The notes beneath the pieces are model-generated. The model searched no databases and was not told the DNA's origin. It saw nothing but the letters and a program-made list of their open reading frames with translations. The translations under genes and the position numbers were made by a program. From Symbiodinium natans (Eukaryota > Sar > Dinophyceae > Suessiales > Symbiodiniaceae): a stretch of DNA of 64,000 nucleotides. The stretch is from positions 345,001-409,000 of the forward strand of contig CAJNDS010000347.1 in NCBI GenBank assembly GCA_905221605.1. The letters run 5' to 3'. Within the stretch, counting starts at the first letter, position 1; each line of letters begins with the position of its first letter. Shown here in pieces: positions 8,700 through 20,037 of the stretch.

Positions 8700-11600
8700 G
8701 TTCTCTGCAAGGATTGATCGGTGCGGGCAAGACCCACATCCACACAGTGGCCACCATTGCGCGGGCACAAGTCCGGGATGGAGCTCAGCCCCTTGCGGTG
8801 GAGATGTTTGCTTCGCTCGGTTGCTATGGCCGGCAACCAGGACACGAAGAAAGGGACTTGCACAGGTGGTTGCAAGGCCTTTACGGCATAGGCCTGGAGC
8901 TGTACTGGACAACCATGAAGTTGCAGGCAGGACCACGGGGAGTTCATGCAAGTAGTTGCACCTCGTTTCGAACAGCCCCACCCTACATGCAGGTCCCAAC
9001 TTCCACCCGTGCTGAAGATGTGGACGTTCCCGTGCTGCTACCGCACGAGATCCTGCATGCTCTCGCTCACGCTGGGCCTGCTCAGGCCGCGGGCGTAGGA
9101 GAAGAGTTGCTTTAAAATTTGCTTCCCTGCGTTGCCCTGAAGTTGCGATGTCCATGACGGGCGACCGCGATGAAGCAACGCTGCGGGAATTCTGGGAACA
9201 CTGCAAAAGCTTGGGCGAGTACAAAGACCATCCAGCTTTGCAAGGGCAATTTCCTTTGGGTAGCCGCTTGTTTGCAACAGGCGACGCCGAATTGTAGCTC
9301 ATGCAATTCCTGCCGCAGCAAGGGCTCATCCCATTCACCTTCCATTGTGACGGCGCAGAGTTCTACAGCAACTGCGAGTTCATGGTTTGGTCTTGCTCAT
9401 CCTTGTTCGCAACTGGAGATGTTCCTTTTTTGCAGCACCCCCCCCCAAAAAAAAACGAGAAGGGAGGGGGAGAGGGTTTGGTGCGCCTTCTGTAAGCGGT
9501 CCCTCCGTTGAACGGAGTCCTGTACCGGGCCTGCGGGCCGAAAGGAGGTAGGGCAGGAAGGCAAACCAACCCCCCCCCCCCCTCCCGCCCCCGGCCCCCA
9601 TCCCCCCGCCACCCCCTCAAAAAAATCGAAACAAAGGGCGGTTTAGGGTGGATGGTTTTAGGGTTTAGGGTTTAGGGTTTGGGGTTTAGGGTTTAGGGTT
9701 TAGGATTTAGGGTTTAGGATTTAGGATTTAGGCTTTAGGGTTTAGGGTTTAGTGCGGTTTAGGGCTTAGGGTTTAGGGGGGAGGGGGAGAGGGTTTGGCG
9801 CGCCTTCTGTAAGCGGTCCCTCCGTTGAACGGAGTCCTGTACCGGGCCTGCGGGCCGAAAAGAGGTAGGGCAGGAAGGCAAACCAACCCCCCCCCCCCCT
9901 CCCGCATCCCCCCGCCACCCCCTCAAAAAAATCGAAACAAAGGGCGGTTTGGGTGGATGGGTTTAGGGTTTAAGGTTGAGGGGTTAGGATTTAGGATTTA
10001 GGATTTAGGCTTTAGGGTTTAGGGTTCAGGGTTTAGCGCGGTTTAGGGCCTAGGGTTTAGGGGGGAGGGGGAGAGGGTTTGGTGCGCCTTCTGTAAGCGG
10101 TCCCTCCGTTGAACGGAGTCCTGTACCGGGCCTGCGGGCCGAAAAGAGGTAGGGCAGGAAGGCAAACCAAACCCCCCCCCCCGCTCCCCCCGCCCCCCTT
10201 CCCCCCCCCCGCCCCCAAAAAAAAAGAGACATTCGAAACGAGTCGAAGCACAATAAAAGAGGGCCGGGTGAAGGCGGCCGCAACACCCCACCCGCACGAA
10301 TCATGAGTTACCCACGTCCCTCCCAGGGAAGTGTCGCAGCATTCAGGGCTATCTTCTGCTGCAAATGCATTCCAGGTTTGGGACATCAAGTTCCCCTGCG
10401 TCATCGTTCCGCATGAGTTCATGGCGGATAATGCCGCTGCCCGGTCGCATCGAGAGGGAAGGGTTGCCTATTCATGACAGAGCTATAGGTTCGCGACGAT
10501 GTCCATCGACACGTGGCCAAGCTGATGGCGTGGTCCATGGAGTTTGCCATGAATGGCAAGGGGCCGGAAGTGGGATTTCATGGGGAGGCCTTTCGGCCAG
10601 ACAGTCATCGCGGGCGCTTGGCAGGTGCCAGGCTCGGCAAGAACTGGAGGCCTCACTGCACTTGGTGAAAGCGTTGTGTTGCTAAAGTGGGAGTAGGGTG
10701 GTTTGTGCCCCTGTAGGGCAGCATTTTTCTCCATGAAGTACGACCTCAAAGCTCGGGTTCAATGCAACTTTTTCAGTCAGCACTACGGGTGCAACCTGGT
10801 GTGTGACAGCTGCATGGCGTGCAAGCCTGCAAAGTCCACGGAGCCGTTGATGAACTATCGAGACTTTACCTTGTCTGCCGGCCATCGCCTAAGCCGCTTC
10901 AGTCATCGCACGTACGTGGCCATGACCCGCCCGGAGGAGCTTTCACCATGGATATGCATGCCCGGATGGGCTTTGGAAACATGCACACGTGACCCCATGC
11001 ATGTCATCTACTTGGGTGTTTGCAGAGATCTGCTGGCGTCCTTGCTAGCAGATTGGATGGATGCCAACTTGTTGCCAGCAGCACCCACTCAGCAAGAGCG
11101 CTTGCGGCTCTTGTCTTTGGAAATGCACGCGGCGTGCAAGCAGGCAAAGCAACTTGTCTGCAGCCTCATTTGCATGCTGCCTTGCGCTGCCCACGCAGCT
11201 TTGCGCCAGGGCCCGTGTGATCTCACGTTGCGAACTATAAGGATTTCATTCCGCAGAAAGTTCTTCACGCTTGCGAACTGCAACCTTGGGAAGGCGGAGT
11301 TCCCGGAGCTGTCCACGACATGGAAAGCTGCAGAGATCAAGGTGGTGCTGTGGTTTCTCAGCGTGAAGGCTGTCGAGCTCACGGCGGCTACCGAAGTTTC
11401 TTGGCCAAGCCCACATGTGAGAATATGAGTATTTGGTGTATTTCAAGAGACTCAGCCCTGATCTCGCATTTCTCAGGATCCCCTGCTGCAGGCTGGCACA
11501 GCCTGCGTTTGGTCCCTCAATGAAGCCATGTCCCTTTTGGACATGCATGACATCATCCTGCCGCAGCAGGAGGCCACGCGGTTTGCAGAGCTTATGCGGC

Positions 11601-11926
11601 AGTCGCTGCTTTACTGGCAGCTCTTAGCAGGCAAGTGCCACGCTATGGGCAAGAAGTGCTGGAAACTACGGCCCAAACACCATGTCATGGATCACCTGTG
11701 CGATGATGTGCAACGCACGCGGATAAATCCTCGCCTGGCCTGTTCCTGCTTCCAAGAAGAATCCTACCTAGGTCATCTCAAGCGCATTGCTGTCCATTGT
11801 TCTTCCATGCGCGTGATGGAACGAACTTTGCAAAGACTCCTGCTCCTTCTGGCAGTGAGATGGAAACACTCTCGAGAAGCCATGAACGAAGTGGAAGCGC
11901 AGTACACGTTTCATGACCTCATGTGA
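8700..11926 (+). pseudogene. Decayed DDE-transposase-like gene of a dinoflagellate multicopy family
   Basis: Pieces of one protein appear in order in shifting frames. About 8700-9115 has LPHEILHAL near its end. About 9145-9420 (EATLREFWEHCKS to CDGAEFYSNCEFMVW) is interrupted by an in-frame TAG near 9295. About 10375-10440 reads VWDIKFPCVIVPHEFM. About 10515-10655 has AKLMAWSMEFAMNGKG and FRPDSHRGRLAG. About 10722-11350 has CNLVCDSCMACKP, a Cys cluster, and RDPMHVIYLGVCRDL. About 11490-11926 has WKLRPKHHVMDHL and ends HDLM-stop. The D-x-MH...LGV motif followed by RPKHH is the signature I associate with CACTA/KDZ-type RNase-H-fold transposases; the assignment is inference. From memory, the order of motifs matches a family present in many copies in dinoflagellates. 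Frameshifts between pieces, the in-frame stop and the repeat block at 9460-10210 argue that this copy is dead, though some breaks may be introns. Confidence 0.6.
9460..10210. repeat. Three copies of a G/C-rich unit inside the transposase-like gene
   Basis: The unit GAGAGGGTTTGG(T/C)GCGCC, then CTGTAAGCGG, then the palindrome CTCCGTTGAACGGAG, then GTACCGGGCCTGCGGGCC, then a C-run, occurs from about 9467, 9786 and 10070 (spacings 319 and 284). Degenerate TTTAGGG (9645-9770 and 9960-10060) fills the gaps. On the plus strand it follows the sequence TTTTTTGCAGC, so it may lie in an intron. Confidence 0.85.
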
Positions 11927-12119
11927 CTCATGTGACAGCTGCAGGCTTGCGGGGAAGCCAAAAGTATCTGCCGCTGCGCTCGTTCACCAGGGCAAACCCT
12001 AAAACCCTATAGGCCCTAAACCTTGGCTGAAACAATCTGGCTCAAGGCTCAAGCAGTTCTGGCCCAAACAATTCTGGCTCAAACCCCTCCCTTGTTCTCA
12101 CATGTTCCTTACGTGAGTT

Positions 12120-13650
12120 TATAAGCGACAGTTGGCGCAAACGCTAGTAGCTCAGATTGCGCCACAAACACCACGCAGCTATTGTTAAAGCTGTTTATAC
12201 TTATGCAAAACAGAGTATGAAGTAAAACAGTTTGTTGCTTTCTTTTGCCCGGAATACGCGAGCCCCGAAAACGCTACAATGCCACTTGGATTGTATATAC
12301 TCCCTGGAGTGCGGTTGACAAACACATGGTCTTTCCGCGAAGCTGCCGTTAACCCGAACACGCTACAAACGCCTGCAATTGCTGTACGAACGCAGCTGCC
12401 GCTTTCTTAGCCCGAAAACGCTACAAACGCCAAGTGCACAGTCGCCTCTTGGATATGTGTATATATATACATGTACATGTGTGTACATATATAAACACAT
12501 ACATGTGTGTGTATGAACTATAGTTTTGCGTTGCACACCTTTTTCCTTTTTATAATGCCGCCGTTCGCGTAACCCTAAAACGCTACAAACGCCAATTGCT
12601 TTATGAACGCAGCTGCCGTTTGCTTGAATCGCTACAAAAACCAATGCTTTACGAACGCAGCTGCCGTTTGCTTATAACCCGCGAACGCTACAAACGCCAA
12701 ATGCGCTACCAAACCCACAAGGTCGCCGCTTATATATGTTTCTATATATTGAATACGCTCTACACAGACATGTATGTACATGTTTAATTCTTTTTCATAA
12801 CGCTTCCTCATATACATGAAGCCACCGTGAACCCGCAAACGCTACAAACGCCAATTGCTCCGCAAACGCCAATTGCGCTATACGAACGCAGCTGCCGTTT
12901 GCGTGCGTTTTAACCCGAAAACGCTGCAAACGCCCATTGCTCCGCAAGCGCCACTACAAACGCAGCTGCCGCGTTTGCTTAACCCGAAAACGCTACAAAC
13001 GCCAAGTGCTCTATCAGCGCACATGGTCGGTGTGTATCTATATTTAATTTGTATACAAATTCATACACATGCGTGTATAATCGGTATACCGATACAAACT
13101 TTTTCCTTACACCTTGCGTGAAGCCGCCGTTCGCTTAACCCGCAAACGTTGCAAACGCCAATTGCTCCGCAAACGCAAATAGCTTTTACCACAAACGCCA
13201 ATTGCTCCGCAAACGCCAATTGCTTTATACGAAGCAGCTGCCGTTTGCTTAACCCGAAAACGCTCTATAAGCTTGTTCCATCGCGTTGCTTTACATCAAG
13301 GCCAAGCGCTTGTTACGCTACAAACAAACACCGGTGGCAGGAGACAACGCGGCTCGAGGCCACATTTTGCACTAAACTTTTCTCTACACACGAAGCTGCC
13401 GTTTGCTTAACCCGAAAACGCTACAGACGCCAACTGCGCTACACACGTAACGGACTATAATAAATATTAGATATATATATATATATATACGCATCGAGTT
13501 CAATGTGTGTACATATACATCCGGCTCTGGAAACCGCCATTCAGATGCCTATCAAAACGCTTCAAACGCCATGCTGTATACAAACGCCGCATTGATACGC
13601 CGCCGTAGGCGTACGCCAGCTGCTAGATACATACGCCAGCTGCGCGAGCG
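12120..13650. repeat. Dispersed CGCTACAAACGCCAATTGC repeat field with AT microsatellites
   Basis: The phrase AACCCGAAAACGCTACAAACGCCAA(T/G)TGC, followed by CGAACGCAGCTGCCGTTTGC, returns about ten times (for example near 12355, 12410, 12573, 12675, 12830, 12915, 12980, 13137, 13250 and 13410), in full or in halves. TATATG/TGTG runs lie between some copies (12455-12520, 12735-12785, 13040-13090, 13465-13515). Spacing is irregular, so this looks like nested duplications rather than a clean tandem array. Not coding. Confidence 0.8.
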
Positions 13651-13659
13651 TCAGCTGGC

Positions 13660-14619
13660 GTCTGTTGCCGCAGCTGTCCTTTGTAAAGCTGCGGGCCCCA
13701 ACGGTGATAGAGTTGATAGAGAATCTTGGAGCAGTTGGCTCAGCGCAAAGCACGCAGTCAGTTTAAACGTCTAAAAAGCATTGGCTGAGGGGCGAACTGG
13801 CTGCGCAGGCACTCTGCCACGCACAGCGCATGAGGGAGCAGCCGGCACGAGCGCGAGGTTCCACTTCCATTCGTTCTTCTTCAAGTGGGCACTCCACGAC
13901 GCACGGTCTGCCCAGGGCGTTCCAATGGTCCTGACACGAGACTCATGCGGCTTCGGCAGATGCTCATAGAATCCAACTTAAGCCAACATTCGCTGTCCTG
14001 CAGTGGCGAGGTCTCTGGAACAGAAGTAGAAGCTCCGGGCGAATCTGCCGGTGTCTGCGGCTCTGCCTTTTGGAGGCTCGGCCCCCTGCCAAGGAGCAAA
14101 AGAGAGGCTGGACAGGAAGAATCTTGTCGAGAGTCGCGGGCCTCTTCAGGACAGAGCTGAGCGTTGTCCAGAGACCTTGCCACTGCAACGTTTGGATGAG
14201 TTATGCACACTGCCTGCTGCAACCAGTTCTAGCCAGTTCAAACAGGCTGCCTTCCACTGGAAGGATCCCTGGCAACACCCTGAACCAGATTCTGAAGGCT
14301 GCCATTTTGACAGCCTTGCACCGCAGATGACGGCCTTCCATCAAAGAATTCGTCAAACTATGTCAAATGCCGACGCAAATGCGCGTGAAAGGTCCTGCCT
14401 GCAGATCTGGACCTTGGCCGAACGCAGCCAGGCCTGAGAACCAAGCCCCGACCACGTTTTGGGATCCACGATGAGAAGATTCGCAGCACACGCCTGCGCC
14501 TGTTGCGCAGCCACGGTGCATGGGTCTGCTCCTGCAATTTTGTTTGCTGATGCCCAAATCTTACAAAAGTCTGCAACACGTGCAAAATCAAGAATCGCGT
14601 GGCTCGGGTCCTGCCCAAC
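13660..14619. other. No gene recognised
   Basis: Overlapping frames of 90-130 codons exist on both strands between 13885 and 14660. None shows a domain, repeat or family resemblance I know, and no frame stands out by amino-acid pattern. They are best treated as chance frames. Confidence 0.4.
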
Positions 14620-15938
14620 CAACAGGTCCTTTTCACTTATAAGTAGATTATAAGCCACTCATAACGGACTTGTAATCCACTTATAAGCTGTATAAGTAGA
14701 ACGTATAGTTATAAGTTACTTGACCTACTTATAAATTACTTATACATCAACCGAGGTTTCTACTTACAACCGAGTTAAAATCTACTTACAACCTACTTAT
14801 GATCTTGTTTTTTCCAATCTTTTTGACACACATTTTTTCGAGTGTCCTACATGGTTTGGTGTAAAAAATTCCTGTTCCTGCATTGACTGACAGAATGATG
14901 CGTGGGCAGGTACTTTACGCGGAATCGTCTGCAGCGCTTGGGCTCTGAGGTGAACGTTCTGTAGCGTGTCTGCTGAGTGAGACATGGCTACGAGAGTCCT
15001 GACTTGGGAAAGCGCTTTCCCTCCGAAAAAATAAGCAGGCAGCGGTTCACCCGCTTTGCTGGGGAGGCTTGGTGAAAGGTTCCGGTTTCCCTTAACCCTA
15101 AACCTCAAGCCCAAAAAACCTGTATACGCCCAGACCACTTGCCCTGAACTTTATAAGCTTCGCTTCAAGGGTCGTGCGTTCAGGTTTCTGGTTTCAGGGC
15201 ATGGCTTTCAAGGATTTCAGAGAGATGTGCTCAGAGTCCTCTTGTCCGCTGAAGTCCGCGGACACATCATGACGTTGCTTCGGGAACGGGTCGTCGGAAT
15301 GTCCGCCGATCATTAGTAAAGAGTAGCCAAACCTTGCATCCTGAATATCTAAACAAAGAGGAATGTCCGCCCAAGTCCGCCGAAGTCCGCGGACGGATTT
15401 CAGAATTGTCGCGACAGGGGAGGGATTGTGACGGACTGCCTGCAGAGTTCCGGCGAGCTGGGGTGGCAGCTGGAATTGTTGAGCCCCGTCTCGAAGGAGA
15501 AATAGGGATCTGTCTTGCGGAAAACCGGTCACATGGGGGTCGTTTTGGCGAAGTTTCACCAGCTGCCTTTGCTACCTACTTGGCGGCGTTTTGAAGGGGA
15601 GTCTTGCCTGAAGGCTGCGCTTGCCGATAAAACCAGCGTAGAACGATGCTGCAAACAGCGGTGTGCCCGCTTTGGCCATAGAGAAACTTTCGCTCGCATG
15701 GTCGTCCACTGCATTGCATACATGAGTGTTTCCTACACATAAGCATTTTGTATCTTACTCAAAAAACACTATGTTTTAAAAAATGTTTACCTCTCAAACA
15801 TTGGTTTTTGAAAAAAACATCCTACTTACGAACTACTTATAAGTAAGTTATAACTTCGCCCAAAACCCTTCCGCGTAACTAACTTATAACTGCTAGCTAC
15901 GTAACTTATAAGTACCATAAGTGAAACGGTCCTGTTGG
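14620..15938. mobile_element. 1.3 kb element with imperfect terminal inverted repeats and ACTTATAAGT subterminal repeats
   Basis: The left end (14620-14640, CAACAGGTCCTTTTCACTTAT) matches the reverse complement of the right end (15917-15937) at 19 of 21 positions. Inside both ends the palindrome-like ACTTATAAGT and TTATAAGT are repeated many times (14631-14800 and 15820-15920). The middle has no recognisable transposase; the longest frame there is about 121 codons (minus, 15194-15559) with no known motif. No target-site duplication could be defined. A non-autonomous MITE-like DNA transposon is the simplest reading. Confidence 0.65.
15252..15394. repeat. Repeated GTCCGC motifs with palindrome GTCCGCGGAC
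   Basis: The string GAAGTCCGCGGAC occurs near 15252 and again near 15383, with further GTCCGC copies at 15240, 15300, 15365 and 15374. The palindrome is perfect. It lies in the middle of the inverted-repeat element. Confidence 0.7.
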
Positions 15939-15939
15939 A

Positions 15940-16977
15940 AAGCAGCATGCTCTTGGATCACAATGGGCCACGGAGCCCGTGGCACCAGAACATGGGGAAA
16001 TAGAGGCTAGCTGGCGTTTGCGCTGAAGATTGAGGTGAGCTGGCGGGCGTGTGAGTGTGAGCACTTCGGTACGCAAGAAGAATCTGATTTTGTTGCCACA
16101 ACACTGCGGTATGACCTACCGCTTCAGCACGCACATGCTTTCGCGCGTGCGCACGCACGCGCATGTCTCTGCATGGCCTAGAGGCACCGCCAAGGCTGTA
16201 ACGATGAGCCCTATAGGCATGAACCAAATGCGATACCCCTTTGATTCTAAGCGCAGTTTTCAGATGAATCTTGAGCCATAGCTTGCTGCAGGCAATGCTC
16301 AGGTCGACCGAGCAAGTTGACCGTCCAAGTTCAAGAACGCCCAGTTGCTAGGGGTTGGCAAGCAAGACCGAGCTGGCTTGTCGCTTTGGAGGATAGGGAA
16401 TTCCAATGTGACCGCCAAGTTAGTCTCACAGGGCCCTCCCACCACTCGCCCCAACCTTTTGCCCTTTTGCACCAGTGCTCCATACTTATCCACATGCTTG
16501 AGGGGTCAAGGACTTAGTAAGTGGGCATCACTTGACAAGCCCTCGTACAGTGTGTAGGGAGTAGACAGTAGCAGATGTGGGCATTCTGCATGGTTAGTTG
16601 TCGATTTAGGGTCCCCTTTGGCGGGGTCCATCGTTTAAGGGTGCCGTACTACATCTAGGCCCTGAACCCTGAAATCCCTAACTTCCATCCCACAACCAGC
16701 GCTATAGATCATCCTCGATCCTCTGCGGAAACGTAACGCCATGGCGAAGGCTTCCTGAACTCTTCCTGATGAGATGCGAATGATCTCGCGTGACAAGCAT
16801 CTTCCCAAATCTTCGTCAGGAGTTCTCCAGCGTGTACGGGTGGGAGGCCAGGGGTCTCAGAGAGTTGCCAACATCGCAGAAATTGGATCATCTCCAAACG
16901 ACGAATGAGTCCGCCCATCCCTCAGCGCCGAGACAACTTGTTTAGTGCACACCCAACTTCGAATCCCAGGGCCGCTA
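15940..16977. other. Spacer downstream of the dioxygenase gene; alternating purine-pyrimidine tract
   Basis: No convincing reading frame on either strand. The stretch 16130-16166 (GCACGCACATG, then CGCGCGTGCGCACGCACGCG) is nearly all alternating purine-pyrimidine, a composition known to favour Z-DNA. Confidence 0.45.
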
Positions 16978-18970
16978 TCAACTTGCAAACAGGCCTGGCA
17001 TTATTGTTGTGCGCCACATCTCACGGGTAAATCTCTGATCGTAGGAGGTTGCGCAGTGCATCGTGGACCGCGTGTCGCATATGGCAAAGTCTCCCGGCTG
17101 CCACTGCCAACTAATGGTGAAGTCTGGTGCTGTTGCATGAACAAGCAGATCGCGAAGAATTGCCACCTGAGCTGCTCAAAAAAATGCAATGATTCAACGC
17201 ATTGAACACCTCTGGAATGTGCGCGAAACGGCTTCAGCGCTAGTTGTGACCACTTGTGTCCCACGCTCTGCTCTGAGTATCAGCTACAGCAACGAAAGTG
17301 AAAGGTGTAGTAAGGCATGGTGCCGACTCGTCCTCATCTCCAGATTCCTCATAGTGGCGCAGCTTCGTAGGGCACATGTCCTTACAGGTGGACATCCTGC
17401 CCCTCACAGCTCAGCGCTCATATTATCAGCTGCAACCCGGAACTGTTACTCATCAGCTGCTAATAAGCTACTCTTGACACCAAGCAACTTGCCCCTTCTC
17501 CACGATGCAGCAGGTGCTGGAATTAATGCCATAGATGGCTCGTCGATGTGTCTCTGGATGCTCAAGGCACAAAGGCACACGGCGTGGAGGGTTCTTGCAG
17601 CGCTCCTTTGGAAAGGACAAAGAACATGAGACGATGCTCTTCTCTGTATCTTTTTGCATTCTTTTTCCTACGAGGATACCGTGTTCCCTCAAGTCCCTGT
17701 AACTCCCTTGCAACTCCCTGAGCCCGGAAGGCAGGGAGGGGCGCTTCCTATTTTGGGGATTTGAGAGTGGCCTCGTCCTTCAGCATCGGATAGTCGGGAT
17801 TCCGTTTTCGGATCTTTGCATCGTGGTGAGCCAGGCTGCAGATGCAGTCCAATGTCCTCAGTCACGTCTGGAAAAGCTGTAAAGTTTCAAAGTTCGCGCA
17901 TTTAAACACATTTGACAATTGTATTCCATGCAAAAATATTACTGGCTGCGTGAGATTGCCTGCGCCAAGCATCTCCAGCCGTTGCTGCTGTTCGGGCGGC
18001 AATGCTTCCCAGGCGGCCACCGCGTCGGCAAAGCAGGTTGCGCCACCTCTGGGAGGCGCCTGGCGGCAAAACAGCGCCGTGCCTGCCAGAGCTTGGAAGG
18101 GCACATTGGCGACTTGTCGTGGCAAGTGCAGCAAGTCTGCTCTGAAGCTGGCCTGCTTCTGGCGTCTCCTTGAAGGTACCGTCCGTGTGCCACACGGGCA
18201 ACCGATCATGAGGGCGGTACTGAGAAGAGCCATCCCGGCCCAGAACCTCGTCCTGGGCAAAATTCCGGAACGGCGAGCTCGGCTTTTCGAAGTCTCCAAT
18301 TACTCCAATTCCTGGCTATCAAGAATCTGCTCCTTGGACGAAGATGGCTGGGAGATGAGATTGCCCGCCGCATCACGGACGTTCCCGATTCGCAGCACGG
18401 ACGCACCTATCGTCGTGTGAAGAACAACACAGTGAAGGGCAGTAGTTACTCCATCAAGCCGATGCTCACTCTTCTACTCACACTCTTCTACTCTTCTGAC
18501 ATCTCTCAATGTCTCAAAGATCATGGTCTTGTGTTGCTGGCCTGGACCAAGCGATGCATGAGCACGGCCTGCAAAGTGCGCCACCGGTTTGCACATGGTC
18601 ATGTTGTGGCACGCTACATGCGTGTAGGTGTGAGAGTTGCCGGAAACGACTGTTCAGCAGCGTGTTGTCAGTTTAAGCAGCTAGGTTTTCGGCGGTTTTG
18701 GATACACTTCTGGAAGCCACGCATTTCACGACAATGCAACACCGACAGGTGCAGGCCTGCAGGGACAGGCCCCAGTGGGCCAAAGTGTGAGCTGATTGTC
18801 ACCAGGTCGTCGGGGGTCATGTCTTGAAGGCCACGAATCACAAGCCTTGGCGTTGTGTTGTCATCAGCGCTCACAAGATCCAGACCATCCAACGTTCCAA
18901 CATGTAACATGGCCTGTTGGGCCCTGGCAATCTCCTCTCCAGCCATTTGCCGCGCAACTCGCGGCCCACA
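16978..18970 (-). CDS. TauD/TfdA-family Fe(II)/2-oxoglutarate dioxygenase, at least six exons
   Basis: Exon pieces appear in family order going down the minus strand. About 18930-18755 has TTPRLVIRGLQDMTPDD and SSHFGPLG, the N-terminal strand-helix. About 18405-18315 has LRIGNVRDAAGNLIS. About 18218-18170 has RLPVWHTDGTFKETP, carrying the H-x-D iron ligands. About 18075-17950 has PPRGGATCFADAVAAWEALP, the GG-T-FA-AAYEAL motif. About 17600-17530 has LEHPETHRRAIYGINSS. About 17164-16978 has WQPGDFAICDTRSTMHCATS, the distal iron His, followed by EMWRTTI with the 2-oxoglutarate Arg, then a stop. All metal and cosubstrate residues are present, so the enzyme is probably active on an unknown carbon substrate (family members act on taurine, phenoxyacetates and natural products). 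The start is uncertain; a basic N-terminal extension may lie near 19180. The intron near 18160-18080 has GCAGGC at both edges. It is the last gene of the minus-strand run. Confidence 0.75.
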
Positions 18971-18979
18971 TCGGGGCAC

Positions 18980-20030
18980 CGCAGCGCTGGCAGCGATGTG
19001 TTTGGGACGTGGATCAGGGCTCCGAAGTTCTCCGAGAGGCGCCTCGGCTTGGCCGTGTCAGAGATGGCACACACAGCGCGAGCGCGTAGTGCGGAGTCAC
19101 TCGCGAAGATTCGCACGCGCAGAGTGCATCCAAGGCGGCTCTTCTGCCAGGCAGGCGAGGGCTGCGACGCCGCGCGAAGCACCCCAAAGGCCCGAAGGGA
19201 GCGTCGGCTTCAGCCCACGGACCACCCTCGAGGTGCTCTCTCTCTCTCTCTCGGGGGATTGTTTTGTTTATCCGGTCCGGCCAGGATTCCGAAAGAAACT
19301 GAGTGCTGGTCCACATTCCGCCAGCAGTTTGCGGTCTTCGCGCCTGATCAGTGCCACATATAGCGAGCAGCGAAATACCATTCGCATCTGTTTGGGGCGC
19401 GGACGGGTGGTTGGGGTGATGTGGGGTTGTGGAGTGTCCGTGAAAGAGGCGAAGGAGGCTCTCTGACTCCAGTGAAGGAAGCAGAGCCCACGTGAGATTC
19501 CACAGCGAGCAGCTACAAAGTCCCATGGCCACTTGGTATTCGCACCTTAACCCGCAGCACCCGCCTAGGCCCTCCTCGTATGTGCTTTTGGCAGTGCAAC
19601 GAGCCTGGGTTCTCTGCGTCAGCGGCCCAGCGCACCTCGCTGCATCATGGAGGTGGGACCATGGCCATCTGCAGCGCCCCTTCAGATACAGAAGCCCCAG
19701 AATGACGTCAAAAATCTGGAGTTCACTGTGACACTCTAAAAACCATATCTCTGGAGACTTCTCGACTCCAGTACAATTGTTAAAAGTAGCTTCACCATTC
19801 TGCGCCAATGTGCCAATGTGCTGCATGATCCTACGTGCATGTCGCAGCTACCTTGGCTACTTAGTACTTCACGTGTCGGACTAAACGCGGATCGGACCTG
19901 GTCGGGCAAGGCAGCGTCGCGGCTCAAGTGAGATCTGCAAGCGCCAGACAACAACCTTAAATACACCACCAAGTCGAACGACACCCTCACCTGTTTTGGC
20001 ACGGTGACTGTCGTCGGGAAGATCCACAAC
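18980..20030. other. Spacer between the dioxygenase and GalE-hexokinase genes
   Basis: A 270-codon minus frame (19014-19826) crosses this region but has scattered Cys/Trp/His, no domain and no helix pattern, so it is not called as a gene. A CT run lies at 19236-19253. The minus frame near 19180-18990 (MLRAASQPSP, Arg/Ser-rich) could be a leader exon for the dioxygenase. Confidence 0.4.
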
Positions 20031-20037
20031 GCAGAGC

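Noticed and set aside
12030-12080. CTGGCTCAAGG resembling the end of the dinoflagellate spliced leader
   Set aside because: Only the last 9-10 bases agree and the motif is repeated locally as GGCTCAA; no gene follows.
19014-19826. 270-codon minus frame
   Set aside because: No domain, irregular composition and position between two well-supported genes; treated as chance, apart from a possible leader exon at its low-coordinate end.
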